Below are positions 14,582 through 22,943 of a stretch of 64,000 nt of DNA, in pieces. The notes under the pieces were generated by a model. It did no database searches, had not been told where the DNA came from, and saw only the letters and a program-made list of their open reading frames with translations. Position 1 is the first letter of the stretch; each line of letters begins with the position of its first letter. The DNA is from Clostridia bacterium. Lineage in GTDB: Bacteria > Bacillota > Clostridia > Christensenellales > Borkfalkiaceae. Where the stretch lies: assembly GCA_017399185.1 (NCBI GenBank), contig JAFQEA010000019.1:97885-161884 (forward strand), written 5' to 3'. Made by a program: the position numbers and the translations under genes.

Positions 14582-15262
14582 TTAATCGAAGCTTTTATCA
14601 AGCTTATTTTTAGGACACGCCCTGAAGCAAAGCCCGCAAACCGCACCACGACCTACGTCCTGATAGGTTTTCATGTGGTTTGAGCACTTTTCCTTGTCAA
14701 AAAGTTCAAGGTGTGGGTTTTCTTCATTAAAGTTGTCGCCATAAATACACCCTACCGGACATGCCTTTTGGCAAATGGTACAATCGCCGCAATTTTGGTG
14801 GATAATCGGCTTTGTGCTTTCAAGTGGCATATCCGTTAATATTGTGGCAAGCCTTACCTTTGAACCATATTCGGGTGTAATGAACATTGAATTTTTGCCT
14901 ATGTACCCAAGACCTGCTAGACGTGCGGCTGTTTTGTGTTGAAATACGCCTGAAAATTTATCGGTCGGCTTACTTTGTGAACCCGCTATCGGGAAAGCAT
15001 CAAACCCCTTATCTTCAAGGTACTTAACGCAGTCGAGACAGATTTGGTCAAGCTTATAATTTACCGTTCTGTAATGCTGAAAGTACATTATGCTTGGCCT
15101 TTTGTCAATCGTCCTTAAAACGCTGTCAGATAATTTTACCGCGATAGAAATTGCGTATCTTAAATGTGGTTGATTTTTTATTGGTGATGCGTCAAGCTTG
15201 CAAAACCCAACCAAGCTTGCGCCCTTACTTTTTAATAATTCTTCAAGTATTTTGTGTGACAT
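14582..15262 (-). CDS. QueG-like 4Fe-4S protein (epoxyqueuosine reductase-related, short form)
   Basis: 226 residues. The C-terminal part carries two ferredoxin-type clusters: CGDCTICQKACPVG and CSNHM... with CGLCFRACPKNK. The preceding region (ARLAGLGYIGKNSMFITPEYGSKVRL) is the segment that in QueG sits next to the cobalamin-binding DUF1730 domain. Full QueG, about 380 residues, reduces epoxyqueuosine to queuosine in tRNA using B12. This protein lacks the C-terminal HEAT repeats that grip the tRNA, so the substrate may differ. Cobalamin use would fit the B12-linked genes at 23.4-24.7 kb, but that is inference. Confidence 0.75.
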   Translation of the reverse strand: MSHKILEELLKSKGASLVGFCKLDASPIKNQPHLRYAISIAVKLSDSVLRTIDKRPSIMYFQHYRTVNYKLDQICLDCVKYLEDKGFDAFPIAGSQSKPTDKFSGVFQHKTAARLAGLGYIGKNSMFITPEYGSKVRLATILTDMPLESTKPIIHQNCGDCTICQKACPVGCIYGDNFNEENPHLELFDKEKCSNHMKTYQDVGRGAVCGLCFRACPKNKLDKSFD

Positions 15263-15307
15263 AATAATTTTAATAATTGAGCATTTTATCTTTAATTTTA
15301 TGTATTT

Positions 15308-15745
15308 TTATATCTCGTAAATAATAGTTACCGGGCCGTCGTTTTCTTGGTGGATTTTCATATCCCCACCAAAAACGCCGCACTTAACAATTGCACCTTC
15401 AGCCCTTAATTTTTCAACAAAATAATTATATAAATCGTTGGCTAAACTTGGTTCTTCCGCCATAGTAAAGCTTGGCCTGTTGCCGTGGCTGGTGTCAGCT
15501 AAAAGCGTAAATTGTGATACGGCTAAAATTTCACCGCCAACGTCTTTTTGTGATAAATTCATCTTTCCGTTTTCGTCGGCAAAGACCCTTAATGCAGCTA
15601 TCTTTTTTGCCAAATAGTCAGCCTTATCTTTAGTGTCGCCTTTTTGCGCGCCAAAGTAAACGACAAGACCTTTATCTATATGCGAGATAAGCTTTCCGTC
15701 GCAATATAAAGTTGTTTGCGTTACACGCTGTACAACTGCTTTCAT
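15308..15745 (-). CDS. dtd: D-aminoacyl-tRNA deacylase
   Basis: 145 residues. Dtd removes D-amino acids (and glycine mischarged on tRNA-Ala) from tRNAs. MKAVVQRV at the start, LAVSQFTLLADTSHGNRPSF in the middle (SQFTL is the catalytic-site motif) and the GGDMKIHQENDGPVTI end (the DTD Gly-Pro motif region, here NDGPV) match the family. I use ATG 15745; a TTG one codon earlier is also open. The ribosome binding site is the run of five G at about 15757. This start lies 74 bases inside the upstream transglycosylase frame. Confidence 0.95.
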   Translation of the reverse strand: MKAVVQRVTQTTLYCDGKLISHIDKGLVVYFGAQKGDTKDKADYLAKKIAALRVFADENGKMNLSQKDVGGEILAVSQFTLLADTSHGNRPSFTMAEEPSLANDLYNYFVEKLRAEGAIVKCGVFGGDMKIHQENDGPVTIIYEI

Positions 15746-16295
15746 CAATTATCCCCCTGTAAAGCTTTTGATAATTTATTACTTTATCAACGTAACTTTT
15801 TGTTTCTTTAAACGGTATTTTATCAAGCGTTTTGCCGTCTTTTGACAAATTTTCATCCTTGAGCCAGGCTTTAACGTTGCCTTCGCCTGCATTATATGCG
15901 GCTAAAGCTTCCAATTCCCCGTCAAATTTATCAATTAAGTAGCGCAAATACGCACAACCAACCCAAATATTGATTTCAGGTACTAAAATTTGATTCTTGT
16001 TATAACTAAACCCATAAATAGCGCAAACGTAATCAAAGGTATCCTTTTTAATCTGCATAAGCCCGTAAGCATTTTTATTTGATTTAGCGTTTTTGTTAAA
16101 ATTACTTTCAACCCTTACAACAGCAAGCACAAGCGTACTATCAAGTCCGAATTTTTCTGTGCAGCTAATAATCAAGGATTTGTATTCTTTAATTTGCTTT
16201 ATGCGATAAATAGAATTAAATATTAAAATCGCTGATAATATAAGTAAAATTGATATACTAAAAATTTGCAGAAGCCTGTTCTTTGATTGTTTCAA
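15672..16295 (-). CDS. lytic murein transglycosylase, SLT domain, membrane-anchored
   Basis: 207 residues. One N-terminal membrane anchor (IFSISILLILSAILIF) is followed by a soluble-lytic-transglycosylase domain: VVRVESNF holds the catalytic Glu, then AYGLMQIKKDTFDYV and ALAAYNAGEGNVKAWL. It cleaves peptidoglycan glycan strands outside the membrane. The start is TTG at 16295, overlapping coaE by 38 bases. The normal end of such proteins is soon after INYQKLY. Here the frame runs on for about 25 residues across the dtd start. One extra G in the five-G run at about 15757 would stop it at TGATG, right at dtd, so a frameshift is possible. Confidence 0.88.
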   Translation of the reverse strand: MKQSKNRLLQIFSISILLILSAILIFNSIYRIKQIKEYKSLIISCTEKFGLDSTLVLAVVRVESNFNKNAKSNKNAYGLMQIKKDTFDYVCAIYGFSYNKNQILVPEINIWVGCAYLRYLIDKFDGELEALAAYNAGEGNVKAWLKDENLSKDGKTLDKIPFKETKSYVDKVINYQKLYRGIIDESSCTACNANNFILRRKAYLAYR

Positions 16296-16872
16296 TTAAC
16301 TTACCCACTTTAACGGTTAGCGCTTCAATGTCACTATCGTTATATATAACTTTATGTAAGGTAGGCAGTAAATTATCATAATCAAATTGATTATCCATGC
16401 GCGCGATAACTTCTTCACGCGTTAAGCCGCTTCTTTCAATAACCGAATTAATGCGTTCTTCCTTGTTGCGGATTACAACTATTACGTCATCAAACTTGTC
16501 TTGCATTTTGCTTTCAAACAGCAATGGGATTTCAAAAAATAGTATTTGCCCACATGCTTCACTACAAATTTGCTCAATTTTATCATAAACTAACGCGTGC
16601 GTATATTGGTTTAACTTTTCAAGCTTTGCTTTATCGCTAAACACAACGTTTGATATCGCCTTTTTATCAAGAAAAACTTCCCCACTATCGCATTTTTTAG
16701 GCTCTACACCTAAAAGCGCACTAATCTTTAAAACAACTAACGGCTCTTTAATCAGCTGTGCGTAAATTTCGTCCGCGCTGAAAACTTGGCAACCAAAGCT
16801 TTCAAACAGGCGCGAAACCGTTGATTTACCGCTACCTATTCCGCCGGTAATTGCTACAGTATAATTTCTCAT
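16258..16872 (-). CDS. coaE: dephospho-CoA kinase
   Basis: 204 residues. It phosphorylates dephospho-CoA in the last step of coenzyme A synthesis. The Walker A motif is GGIGSGKSTVSRLF at residues 10-23, followed by FGCQVFSADEI, the CoA-site region PLLFESKMQDKFDDVIVV, and the lid region RSGLTREEVIARMDNQ. Length and order are normal. It lies 17 bases after the polA stop on the same strand, a common Firmicutes arrangement (polA-coaE-lytic transglycosylase). Confidence 0.95.
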   Translation of the reverse strand: MRNYTVAITGGIGSGKSTVSRLFESFGCQVFSADEIYAQLIKEPLVVLKISALLGVEPKKCDSGEVFLDKKAISNVVFSDKAKLEKLNQYTHALVYDKIEQICSEACGQILFFEIPLLFESKMQDKFDDVIVVIRNKEERINSVIERSGLTREEVIARMDNQFDYDNLLPTLHKVIYNDSDIEALTVKVGKLIETIKEQASANF

Positions 16873-16889
16873 AATTCACCATTTTATGC

Positions 16890-19448
16890 TTATTTTGCGT
16901 CGAACCAATTTTCGCAAACCGAGAGCGAAACCGTCAACGGCACGCTTAATTTGACAACGTTTTCCATTTCTTCGCGCAATAATTTTGAGACTGCTTCAGC
17001 TTCATCCTTATATGCGTCGATAACAAGCTCGTCATGGACTTGCAATATAAGCTTCGATTTATAGCCTTCACGGTTTAGTCTGTTGTAAACGTTAAGCATT
17101 GCAAACTTCATAATATCTGCAGCCGTGCCCTGCAAAGGCATATTCATTGCGGCGCGCTCACCAAAGGTACGCAAATTATAGTTTGGCGAATTAATTTCAC
17201 GTATATATCTCTTTCTGCCAAAATGGGTAATAGAATAGCCGTTTTTACGCGCAAATTCAACGTTTTTGCCCATATATTCTTTAACTTCAGGGTAAAGCTT
17301 GAAATATGTTTCAATGTATCCACCCGCAACTTTAGGTGAAATTTTCAGGTTTTTTGCCAAGCCGTAGTCGCTTATGCCATAAACTATACCAAAATTGACT
17401 GCTTTTGCGCTTCTACGCATGTGCGAATCAACCTTATCAATCGGCACACCAAAAACCATTGCAGCAGTTGCCGTATGGATGTCTTCACCCTTATTGAAGG
17501 CTTCAATTAGCGGCTTGCAGTCAGATAAAGCGGCTAAAAGGCGTAATTCAATCTGTGAGTAGTCAGCATCAATTAAAACCCTGTCATCACCGCGCGCGCT
17601 GAATAAACGCCTGATTTCACGACCTTCGTCATCGCGGATTGGTATATTTTGGAGATTTGGCTCACGCGAAGAAAGCCTGCCTGTTGAAGTCTGCACTTGA
17701 TTAAAAGTAGTATGCACAAGACCTGTCTTTTTATCAATTAACGGTCTGAAACCTTCAATATACGTCGATTGAAGCTTACTCAAGCGCCTATATTTTAATA
17801 ATAAAGGAATAATTGGGTGCTTGTCGGCAAGCTCTTCTAACACGGCAGATTCAGTTGAATAACCTGATTTAGTCTTTTTGCCATGGCTTAAGGCCAATTT
17901 TTCAAACAAAATGGAAGAAAGCTGTTTTGTTGAGTTAATATTGAAGTATTCACCTGCTAATTCATAAATTTGCTTTGTCAAATCACCAATTTGAGCTGAA
18001 AAGGCATTTGACATAGCGTTTAACGCATCAATGTCAACCTTAAAACCGGTCTTTTCCATATCATATAGAACGTTTGAAAGTGGTAATTCTAAATCGTAAT
18101 ACAGTTTTTTAAGATCGCCCGTTAGCTTGTCGGTGTATTCTTGATATAGCTTATAAAGTGAGTGGGCTTGGGTATCGCGGCTTAAATTATGGAGCGCAAA
18201 AACGTCTAAAAGATCTTCGTCTTTACCCGTGTAATCTACAAGGTATTTCATTAAAGCAACGTCTTCAAACTTGCACTTTGGCTCAATTTTGTATAAATCA
18301 AGTTGATGCAAAATTTGATTTTTATGATACACAATTACGGTTTTTGTTGGGTCATTAAGCACACAATCAAGGGCTTTAACGGCTTCGTCAAAATCAAAGC
18401 CCATATCAAAAAACGTTTGCTTGATTTTAAGGCGGCACTCGGTATTATCAAAGTTATAAAAACTAACATAATCGCCGATTATAAGCGCAATTTTAGATAC
18501 TTTTACGTTAGGCGTAATTTGTTCTGCGGTTTCAATTTCAACAATCTTTAACTCGGATTTATCGATATCTGTTAAAAATGAAACTTGCTCTTCGTCAGAG
18601 AAAATGCCTTTCTTTTTAAGTAGATTAACAAACCCAAGCTTTGAAAACGTGACCTTTGCTTTTTGTGAAAACGGGAATGACAAAATAGCGTCATCAATAG
18701 TTAACGGCACGTCAACTTTAGTATTAATTGTTGCGAGCGTTTTTGATAGAATTGCGGAATCCTTATCGCTTGTTAACTTTTCTTTAAGCTTGCCTTGTAT
18801 CTCATCAATATGCTCATACAAGTTTTCAATGGTGGTGTAAGTTTGGATGAGATTTAAAGCAGTCTTTTCGCCAATGCCTTTGACACCTGGGATATTGTCT
18901 GACGAATCGCCCATCAAAGCCTTCATATCAATAATATTGATTGGCTTGTAGCCAAGCTTTTCAACAAAGTTTTCGTTTGTATATTGCTCTGTGTCAGATA
19001 TGCCGCGTTTAGTAAAATATACTGATGTCGTTTCATCAACCAACTGGAAGCTATCCTTATCACCTGTGTACACTATTGTTTCCAAATCGTACCGTTTAGC
19101 AAAAGTACCGATAATATCGTCTGCTTCAATACCAGCACATTCGTAGTGACAAATATCCAAATCATCCAAAAGCTTTTTAAGCACAGGGATTTGCGCAGCT
19201 AAATCTTCAGGCATAGGCTTGCGTGTGCCCTTATACTCTGTATAAATTTCATGCCTGAAGGTAGGCTCTTTTCTGTCAAAAGCCACCAAAAGATATTTTG
19301 GCGATAAATCACCAATAATTTTTATGAGCATATTCATGAACGCATAAACGGCGTTCGTTGGTGTTCCGTCTGGTGCGGAAAGTGGCGGCGTTGCGTAAAA
19401 CGCGCGATTTATCAAGCTGTTACCGTCAATTAATACAAATTTATCCAT
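16890..19448 (-). CDS. polA: DNA polymerase I
   Basis: 852 residues. The 5'-nuclease domain (residues 1-290) has IEADDIIGTFAKRY, GDKDSFQLV and the GDSSDNIPGVKGIGEKTA helix-hairpin-helix. The central 3'-5' exonuclease region (about 300-470) lacks the expected DxE metal site at its first motif, so proofreading is probably lost, as in many Firmicutes. The polymerase domain shows motif A DADYSQIELRLLAALS, motif B RRSAKAVNFGIVYGIS and motif C LQVHDELVID. It replaces Okazaki primers and fills repair gaps. A divergent tRNA-Leu gene lies upstream. Confidence 0.97.
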   Translation of the reverse strand: MDKFVLIDGNSLINRAFYATPPLSAPDGTPTNAVYAFMNMLIKIIGDLSPKYLLVAFDRKEPTFRHEIYTEYKGTRKPMPEDLAAQIPVLKKLLDDLDICHYECAGIEADDIIGTFAKRYDLETIVYTGDKDSFQLVDETTSVYFTKRGISDTEQYTNENFVEKLGYKPINIIDMKALMGDSSDNIPGVKGIGEKTALNLIQTYTTIENLYEHIDEIQGKLKEKLTSDKDSAILSKTLATINTKVDVPLTIDDAILSFPFSQKAKVTFSKLGFVNLLKKKGIFSDEEQVSFLTDIDKSELKIVEIETAEQITPNVKVSKIALIIGDYVSFYNFDNTECRLKIKQTFFDMGFDFDEAVKALDCVLNDPTKTVIVYHKNQILHQLDLYKIEPKCKFEDVALMKYLVDYTGKDEDLLDVFALHNLSRDTQAHSLYKLYQEYTDKLTGDLKKLYYDLELPLSNVLYDMEKTGFKVDIDALNAMSNAFSAQIGDLTKQIYELAGEYFNINSTKQLSSILFEKLALSHGKKTKSGYSTESAVLEELADKHPIIPLLLKYRRLSKLQSTYIEGFRPLIDKKTGLVHTTFNQVQTSTGRLSSREPNLQNIPIRDDEGREIRRLFSARGDDRVLIDADYSQIELRLLAALSDCKPLIEAFNKGEDIHTATAAMVFGVPIDKVDSHMRRSAKAVNFGIVYGISDYGLAKNLKISPKVAGGYIETYFKLYPEVKEYMGKNVEFARKNGYSITHFGRKRYIREINSPNYNLRTFGERAAMNMPLQGTAADIMKFAMLNVYNRLNREGYKSKLILQVHDELVIDAYKDEAEAVSKLLREEMENVVKLSVPLTVSLSVCENWFDAK

Positions 19449-19476
19449 ATTTTTTTAAAAAATAAATAAAAATCTG

Positions 19477-19508
19477 TTGATTTTATATTCCTTTTGTGTT
19501 ATTATAAT
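19477..19508 (+). promoter_or_regulatory. probable tRNA-Leu(UAA) promoter
   Basis: TATAAT at 19503-19508 lies about 20 bases before the tRNA. The best -35 box, TTGATT at 19477-19482, gives a 20-base spacer, longer than usual. Confidence 0.4.
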
Positions 19509-19528
19509 AAGGCTTGAAAGAGCCTTGT

Positions 19529-19615
19529 GCCGCTGTGGCGGAATAGGCAGACGCAAGGGACTTAAAATCCCTCGCCCTCAAAAGCGTGCCGGTTCGAGTC
19601 CGGCCAGCGGCACCA
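19529..19615 (+). tRNA. tRNA-Leu (anticodon UAA), CCA encoded
   Basis: 87 bases. Acceptor GCCGCTG pairs with CAGCGGC, followed by A and CCA. The anticodon stem GGGA/TCCC encloses CTTAAAA, giving anticodon TAA. The long variable arm (CTCGCCCTCAAAAGCG) is typical of class II tRNAs. The T-arm is GCCGG-TTCGAGT-CCGGC. The last 38 bases plus flank are identical to the tRNA-Leu at 25554. Confidence 0.97.
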
Positions 19616-19618
19616 AAT

Positions 19619-19651
19619 TGGGTAAAAACCTTGGGGTTTTTACCCTTTTTT
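19619..19651 (+). terminator. terminator after tRNA-Leu(UAA)
   Basis: GGGTAAAAACC-TTGG-GGTTTTTACCC followed by TTTTTTG, starting three bases after the CCA end. Confidence 0.88.
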
Positions 19652-19788
19652 GTTTTCAAAACAAATTAAAAAGATTTAAAACCCACGTGCCACCAGTTTA
19701 AAATTAAACTTAATAAATATATTATACCCCAAAACACAAAAAAGTCAATCCCTTTAATGTAAAACAACCAATTCAATTTAATTAAACA

Positions 19789-19826
19789 AAAAAGTCGTTT
19801 TTAAGCTCCCTTAAAAACGACTTTTT
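19789..19826. terminator. bidirectional hairpin after the NERD gene
   Basis: A 17-bp stem, AAAAAAGTCGTTTTTAAG with CTTAAAAACGACTTTTT, around loop CTCC. On the minus strand it follows the NERD gene stop by 16 bases. The 19652-19788 stretch otherwise shows no gene. Confidence 0.8.
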
Positions 19827-19841
19827 ATTATTTAAATAATG

Positions 19842-20609
19842 TTAAGCAGATAATTTATTATTATCATTTTTAATAAACTTGCATTTAGGATAGTTTGAAC
19901 ATCCCCAAAACTCGCCATATTTACTATTACGCAGTACTAGTTTGCTGCCACATCTTGGGCAAATGCCGTTAGCCAAATCTTTTTGCTGCTTTTCAATATT
20001 TTTTACGTGCTCATTAGTTGAAATTTCAATATTTCTAACTTTTAAGCAGTTATATGCCCTTTCCATTTGCATTGGATTAATCAAATCTTGCCCACTATTA
20101 ATTCTTGCATGTAAATTATATAAATTAATAACATTTTTACAATTAATGCGACTAGAATTATTTTGAACAAAAACAACTAATGAATATACAGGCAAATCAC
20201 CAATAATTTTTTTAACGTTATATACGTGCGTGGCATTCTGCTTTAACGGATTATAAATCTTATTTTTAACATTACCATATGCTAAAACTTGTGTCCACTC
20301 ACGCTGATCTTCAGAGCCATAAATATCACCAGAATAATTCTTGGTCTCAATAACAAAAACACCTTTAGGATTTATTAATACGTGATCAATTTGAGATGTT
20401 TTTCCGTTTGTTTCAAGAATTAAGTTATTAATTACGTACTTTTCACCTACAACCGTGTGACCAATAATGCGCTTAACCCTAGCTTCGCCTATAACGCCAC
20501 GGAATTTTGGCGTTTTTAAAAGCTTTGCAAAAATTAAAGCGCAAATTAGCAATATAGCAATTATTATTGACGGAATCAATAATGACGGGATTAATAAATT
20601 ATTCAACAT
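19842..20609 (-). CDS. NERD-domain protein with N-terminal membrane anchor and C-terminal zinc finger
   Basis: 255 residues. A hydrophobic N-terminus (LLIPSIIIAILLICALIFA) anchors it. The NERD nuclease-related domain follows (RGVIGEARVKRII, TSQIDHVLINPKGVFVIETKNYSG, with the D...ExK restriction-like core IDHV...VIETK). The C-terminal topoisomerase-type zinc finger is CPRCGSKLVLRNSKYGEFWGCSNYPKC. NERD proteins are predicted DNA- or RNA-processing nucleases; the role is not established. AAAGGATGG precedes the ATG. The 136 bases upstream separate it from the HNH gene; the two are neighbours in the accessory block between two tRNA-Leu genes. Confidence 0.85.
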   Translation of the reverse strand: MLNNLLIPSLLIPSIIIAILLICALIFAKLLKTPKFRGVIGEARVKRIIGHTVVGEKYVINNLILETNGKTSQIDHVLINPKGVFVIETKNYSGDIYGSEDQREWTQVLAYGNVKNKIYNPLKQNATHVYNVKKIIGDLPVYSLVVFVQNNSSRINCKNVINLYNLHARINSGQDLINPMQMERAYNCLKVRNIEISTNEHVKNIEKQQKDLANGICPRCGSKLVLRNSKYGEFWGCSNYPKCKFIKNDNNKLSA

Positions 20610-20745
20610 AATACCATCCTTTGTATATTAATCATAAATAATTAACTAGATTGTATCACATTCTTACCAAGGTATCAAGCAAACAAATATACCACTAACA
20701 AAATCACATTAATAAACACGTTTAATAATTTAATTCTATATTTTT

Positions 20746-21789
20746 CTATCTTTCCAAATGCCCAGGATTATTAATTTTAATTTCTTTTCCATTAGGAAAA
20801 ACAAAACTATAATTTTTGTTATCATATATAGGGTCACACTTGTGAATTAGTGTATGACAATTAGGACATAGAATAATAATATTAGATGAATCATTATTTT
20901 GGGTCTTAGCAAAATATTCTATATGATGTGCTTCAATAATTTCCACGTCAAAATCTTTTCCAATAGTTGCACCACACAATTGACATTTACCTTTGTATTG
21001 TTCTTTTAATATATCAACGATTTTTTTATTAATTTTACGCGTTTTTACAAGTTTTTCCTTATAAATGTATGATGAGAATTCATCCTCCATATTTAATAAT
21101 GACTCAATTTCTCGCTCATCCATTTTTGATATAATCTCAATTTCTTCCTGTGGTATATGCTCCTCATTACTAAATATTGCATCGTAATAAGGAATTAGCG
21201 TATTAGCAGCAATATACAACTTTTCGAGGATAGTAGTATCGTTATCAAATTCATTTACATAAACATCAGTCATAGTGGAAATTTTAACATAACTAGAACT
21301 TGCTATCGCTTTATTAATCGAATCAATATTATTCTCTATATCTATATACAACTTGTCATTAGTCATTCCCTGAAAATAAAAATCTTTTGGCGGTAGTTTC
21401 AGTTTTTTTATTGATTGATTAAAATTAGATAAATCGCTACGATTAACCTGATCAAAAATCTTACTGTCTTTATACGAAACCTCTAAATAAACTTGAAAAA
21501 CACATTTTCCATTCTTTTTTAAAGCGGTTATAGAAATACTAAATGGTTTATTTATGTATTGCTCTCTTTTAAACTGTAACCAAAAATATTTTCCAATATT
21601 GCCGGAATTTTGCCATTTTGAAGAACCCAAAAACTTAAAACCATTAAGTCTATTTTCCACGGCTTTTCCTAACCTCTTTGCATTGCAATAGGCTTCCTGG
21701 CCTTGTTTTTTTAGATTTACATTTTCAGCGCGATATTTTTCACCTTCGTGTTTCTCTATGAAACTTATAATATTTTTATAATAATCCAT
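20746..21789 (-). CDS. HNH endonuclease-domain protein
   Basis: 347 residues. The C-terminal quarter is a zinc-ribbon HNH nuclease: CQLCGATI near residue 270, then EAHHIEYFAKTQNNDSSN and ILCPNCHTLIH. The N-terminal 220 residues have no motif I recognise. They include an alpha-helical start and a beta-rich section (SISITALKKNGKCVFQVYLEV) that could recognise DNA or another ligand. AAGGGGAAT precedes the ATG. It follows the two-helix membrane protein by 36 bases and so probably belongs to the vWA-membrane protein-HNH operon. Standalone HNH proteins with a variable N-terminal domain are often restriction or defence nucleases; this is inference here. Confidence 0.82.
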   Translation of the reverse strand: MDYYKNIISFIEKHEGEKYRAENVNLKKQGQEAYCNAKRLGKAVENRLNGFKFLGSSKWQNSGNIGKYFWLQFKREQYINKPFSISITALKKNGKCVFQVYLEVSYKDSKIFDQVNRSDLSNFNQSIKKLKLPPKDFYFQGMTNDKLYIDIENNIDSINKAIASSSYVKISTMTDVYVNEFDNDTTILEKLYIAANTLIPYYDAIFSNEEHIPQEEIEIISKMDEREIESLLNMEDEFSSYIYKEKLVKTRKINKKIVDILKEQYKGKCQLCGATIGKDFDVEIIEAHHIEYFAKTQNNDSSNIIILCPNCHTLIHKCDPIYDNKNYSFVFPNGKEIKINNPGHLER

Positions 21790-21825
21790 GTTATTCCCCT
21801 TGTAGAAATTGATAATTTTAAGTTT

Positions 21826-22167
21826 TCACTTTTGTCGTCGATTTTCCAAAGAATATTTAATTAATATCAATGTTAATAATCCAAAAAAGATTGTTAATCC
21901 TAATCCCCAATTGCGTCTTGTTGAATTAAGATATACCAAGAAAAAACCACCATAAGTATTAACCAGTGTTTCATTAATGCCAACGCCTTTAACTTGCTTT
22001 AATGTATCCTTATCTATAATAGCATTAGACTTTTCCGAGTAAAAATAGTCGTAACCATCATAAAAAGTCCTTTTTTGTGCGGTTGCTAATAACGTAATAC
22101 CTACGATTAACATAATAATCGTTACAATCCAGACTGCCCAAATTATGTATTTTCGTTCAATTCTCAT
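21826..22167 (-). CDS. small two-helix membrane protein in the vWA/HNH operon
   Basis: 113 residues. One membrane helix near the N-terminus (YIIWAVWIVTIIMLIVGITLLA), an extracytoplasmic section of about 55 residues, and a second helix (WGLGLTIFFGLLTLILIKYSL) before a basic end. No family recognised. It starts 11 bases after the vWA stop, with AAGGTGG upstream, and is followed by the HNH gene, so it may be the membrane partner of one of them. Confidence 0.72.
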   Translation of the reverse strand: MRIERKYIIWAVWIVTIIMLIVGITLLATAQKRTFYDGYDYFYSEKSNAIIDKDTLKQVKGVGINETLVNTYGGFFLVYLNSTRRNWGLGLTIFFGLLTLILIKYSLENRRQK

Positions 22168-22178
22168 GCTTTACCACC

Positions 22179-22844
22179 TTAAAACTTAATGTCATCTTCA
22201 GGTGGAAGGTCTAGGTTTTTAGTTTTTTCAATTTCCAAGGCCCAGTCCTTTTTAAGCTTGCCGTCTTTTCTGAAATCGGCAATTACTTCATCTAACTTGC
22301 AATAGAAATCGTCGGTTGCGTGTCTTGCACTATAATTTGCGACCTTATCACGCGAAAAACCAAAGCGCATGCCAACGTCAAAAGCATCAATATTAGCAGC
22401 TAAAAATAAAAATTCCCATCCAAATTGTTCTTCGTGCTCTTTAATTGCATTTTTTATATCTTCTTGAGTATATTCAACGCTTGCGTTTTCATGCCCGTCA
22501 GTTGTAATAACGAAAATTGTATGTGCGGGCAAGTTTTCTTCAGATAATGTCTTATGCGTTTTATCAATCCTATCAATCGTAACACCGATTGCATCAAGCA
22601 AAGCAGTACCACCAGCCGGCGTGTAGTCCTTATCGGTGAGCGGCTTAATATCTTCAAGCGGAATTCTGTCATGTAAAATCCTTGAAGTGTTTGAAAACAA
22701 AACCGTTGTAACAACCGCTTTGCCTTCAACCCCTTTTTGCTTTTCAATCATAGCGTTAAACCCGCCGATTGTATCGGACTCAAGCCCTGCCATTGAACCG
22801 CTTTTATCTAAAATAAATACAAGTTCAGTTAAATTATTATTCAT
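22179..22844 (-). CDS. von Willebrand factor A-domain protein
   Basis: 221 residues, cytoplasmic (no signal). The metal-ion-dependent adhesion site is complete: DKSGSM at residues 13-18, the Thr/Ser loop in YTPAGGTALLDAI near 95, and the Asp in ITTDGHENAS near 125. Stand-alone cytoplasmic vWA proteins of this kind (often called chloride-channel or TerY-like vWA) mediate protein interactions in stress or phage-linked operons. It is preceded by TAGGAGG and by a 21-bp palindrome next to its -10 box, and by the HTH gene on the same strand. It heads the vWA-membrane protein-HNH set. Confidence 0.88.
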   Translation of the reverse strand: MNNNLTELVFILDKSGSMAGLESDTIGGFNAMIEKQKGVEGKAVVTTVLFSNTSRILHDRIPLEDIKPLTDKDYTPAGGTALLDAIGVTIDRIDKTHKTLSEENLPAHTIFVITTDGHENASVEYTQEDIKNAIKEHEEQFGWEFLFLAANIDAFDVGMRFGFSRDKVANYSARHATDDFYCKLDEVIADFRKDGKLKKDWALEIEKTKNLDLPPEDDIKF

Positions 22845-22868
22845 AAAATGCCTCCTAAACGTAGTAAT

Positions 22869-22902
22869 TTAGGTTGAAATTCAACCTAATGCACATATTA
22901 TA
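22869..22902 (-). promoter_or_regulatory. candidate operator between the -10 box and the vWA gene
   Basis: A perfect 21-bp inverted repeat, TTAGGTTGAA-A-TTCAACCTAA (22869-22889), lies directly downstream of TATAAT (22902-22897, minus strand), that is on the transcription start of the vWA operon. A second palindrome, GTCAATT-GGT-AATTGAC, is at 22924-22940. The HTH gene just upstream encodes a plausible binder. A -35 box at normal distance is not obvious. Confidence 0.55.
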
Positions 22903-22943
22903 CACGTTTAAAAAGACAATTTGGTCAATTGGTAATTGACATT

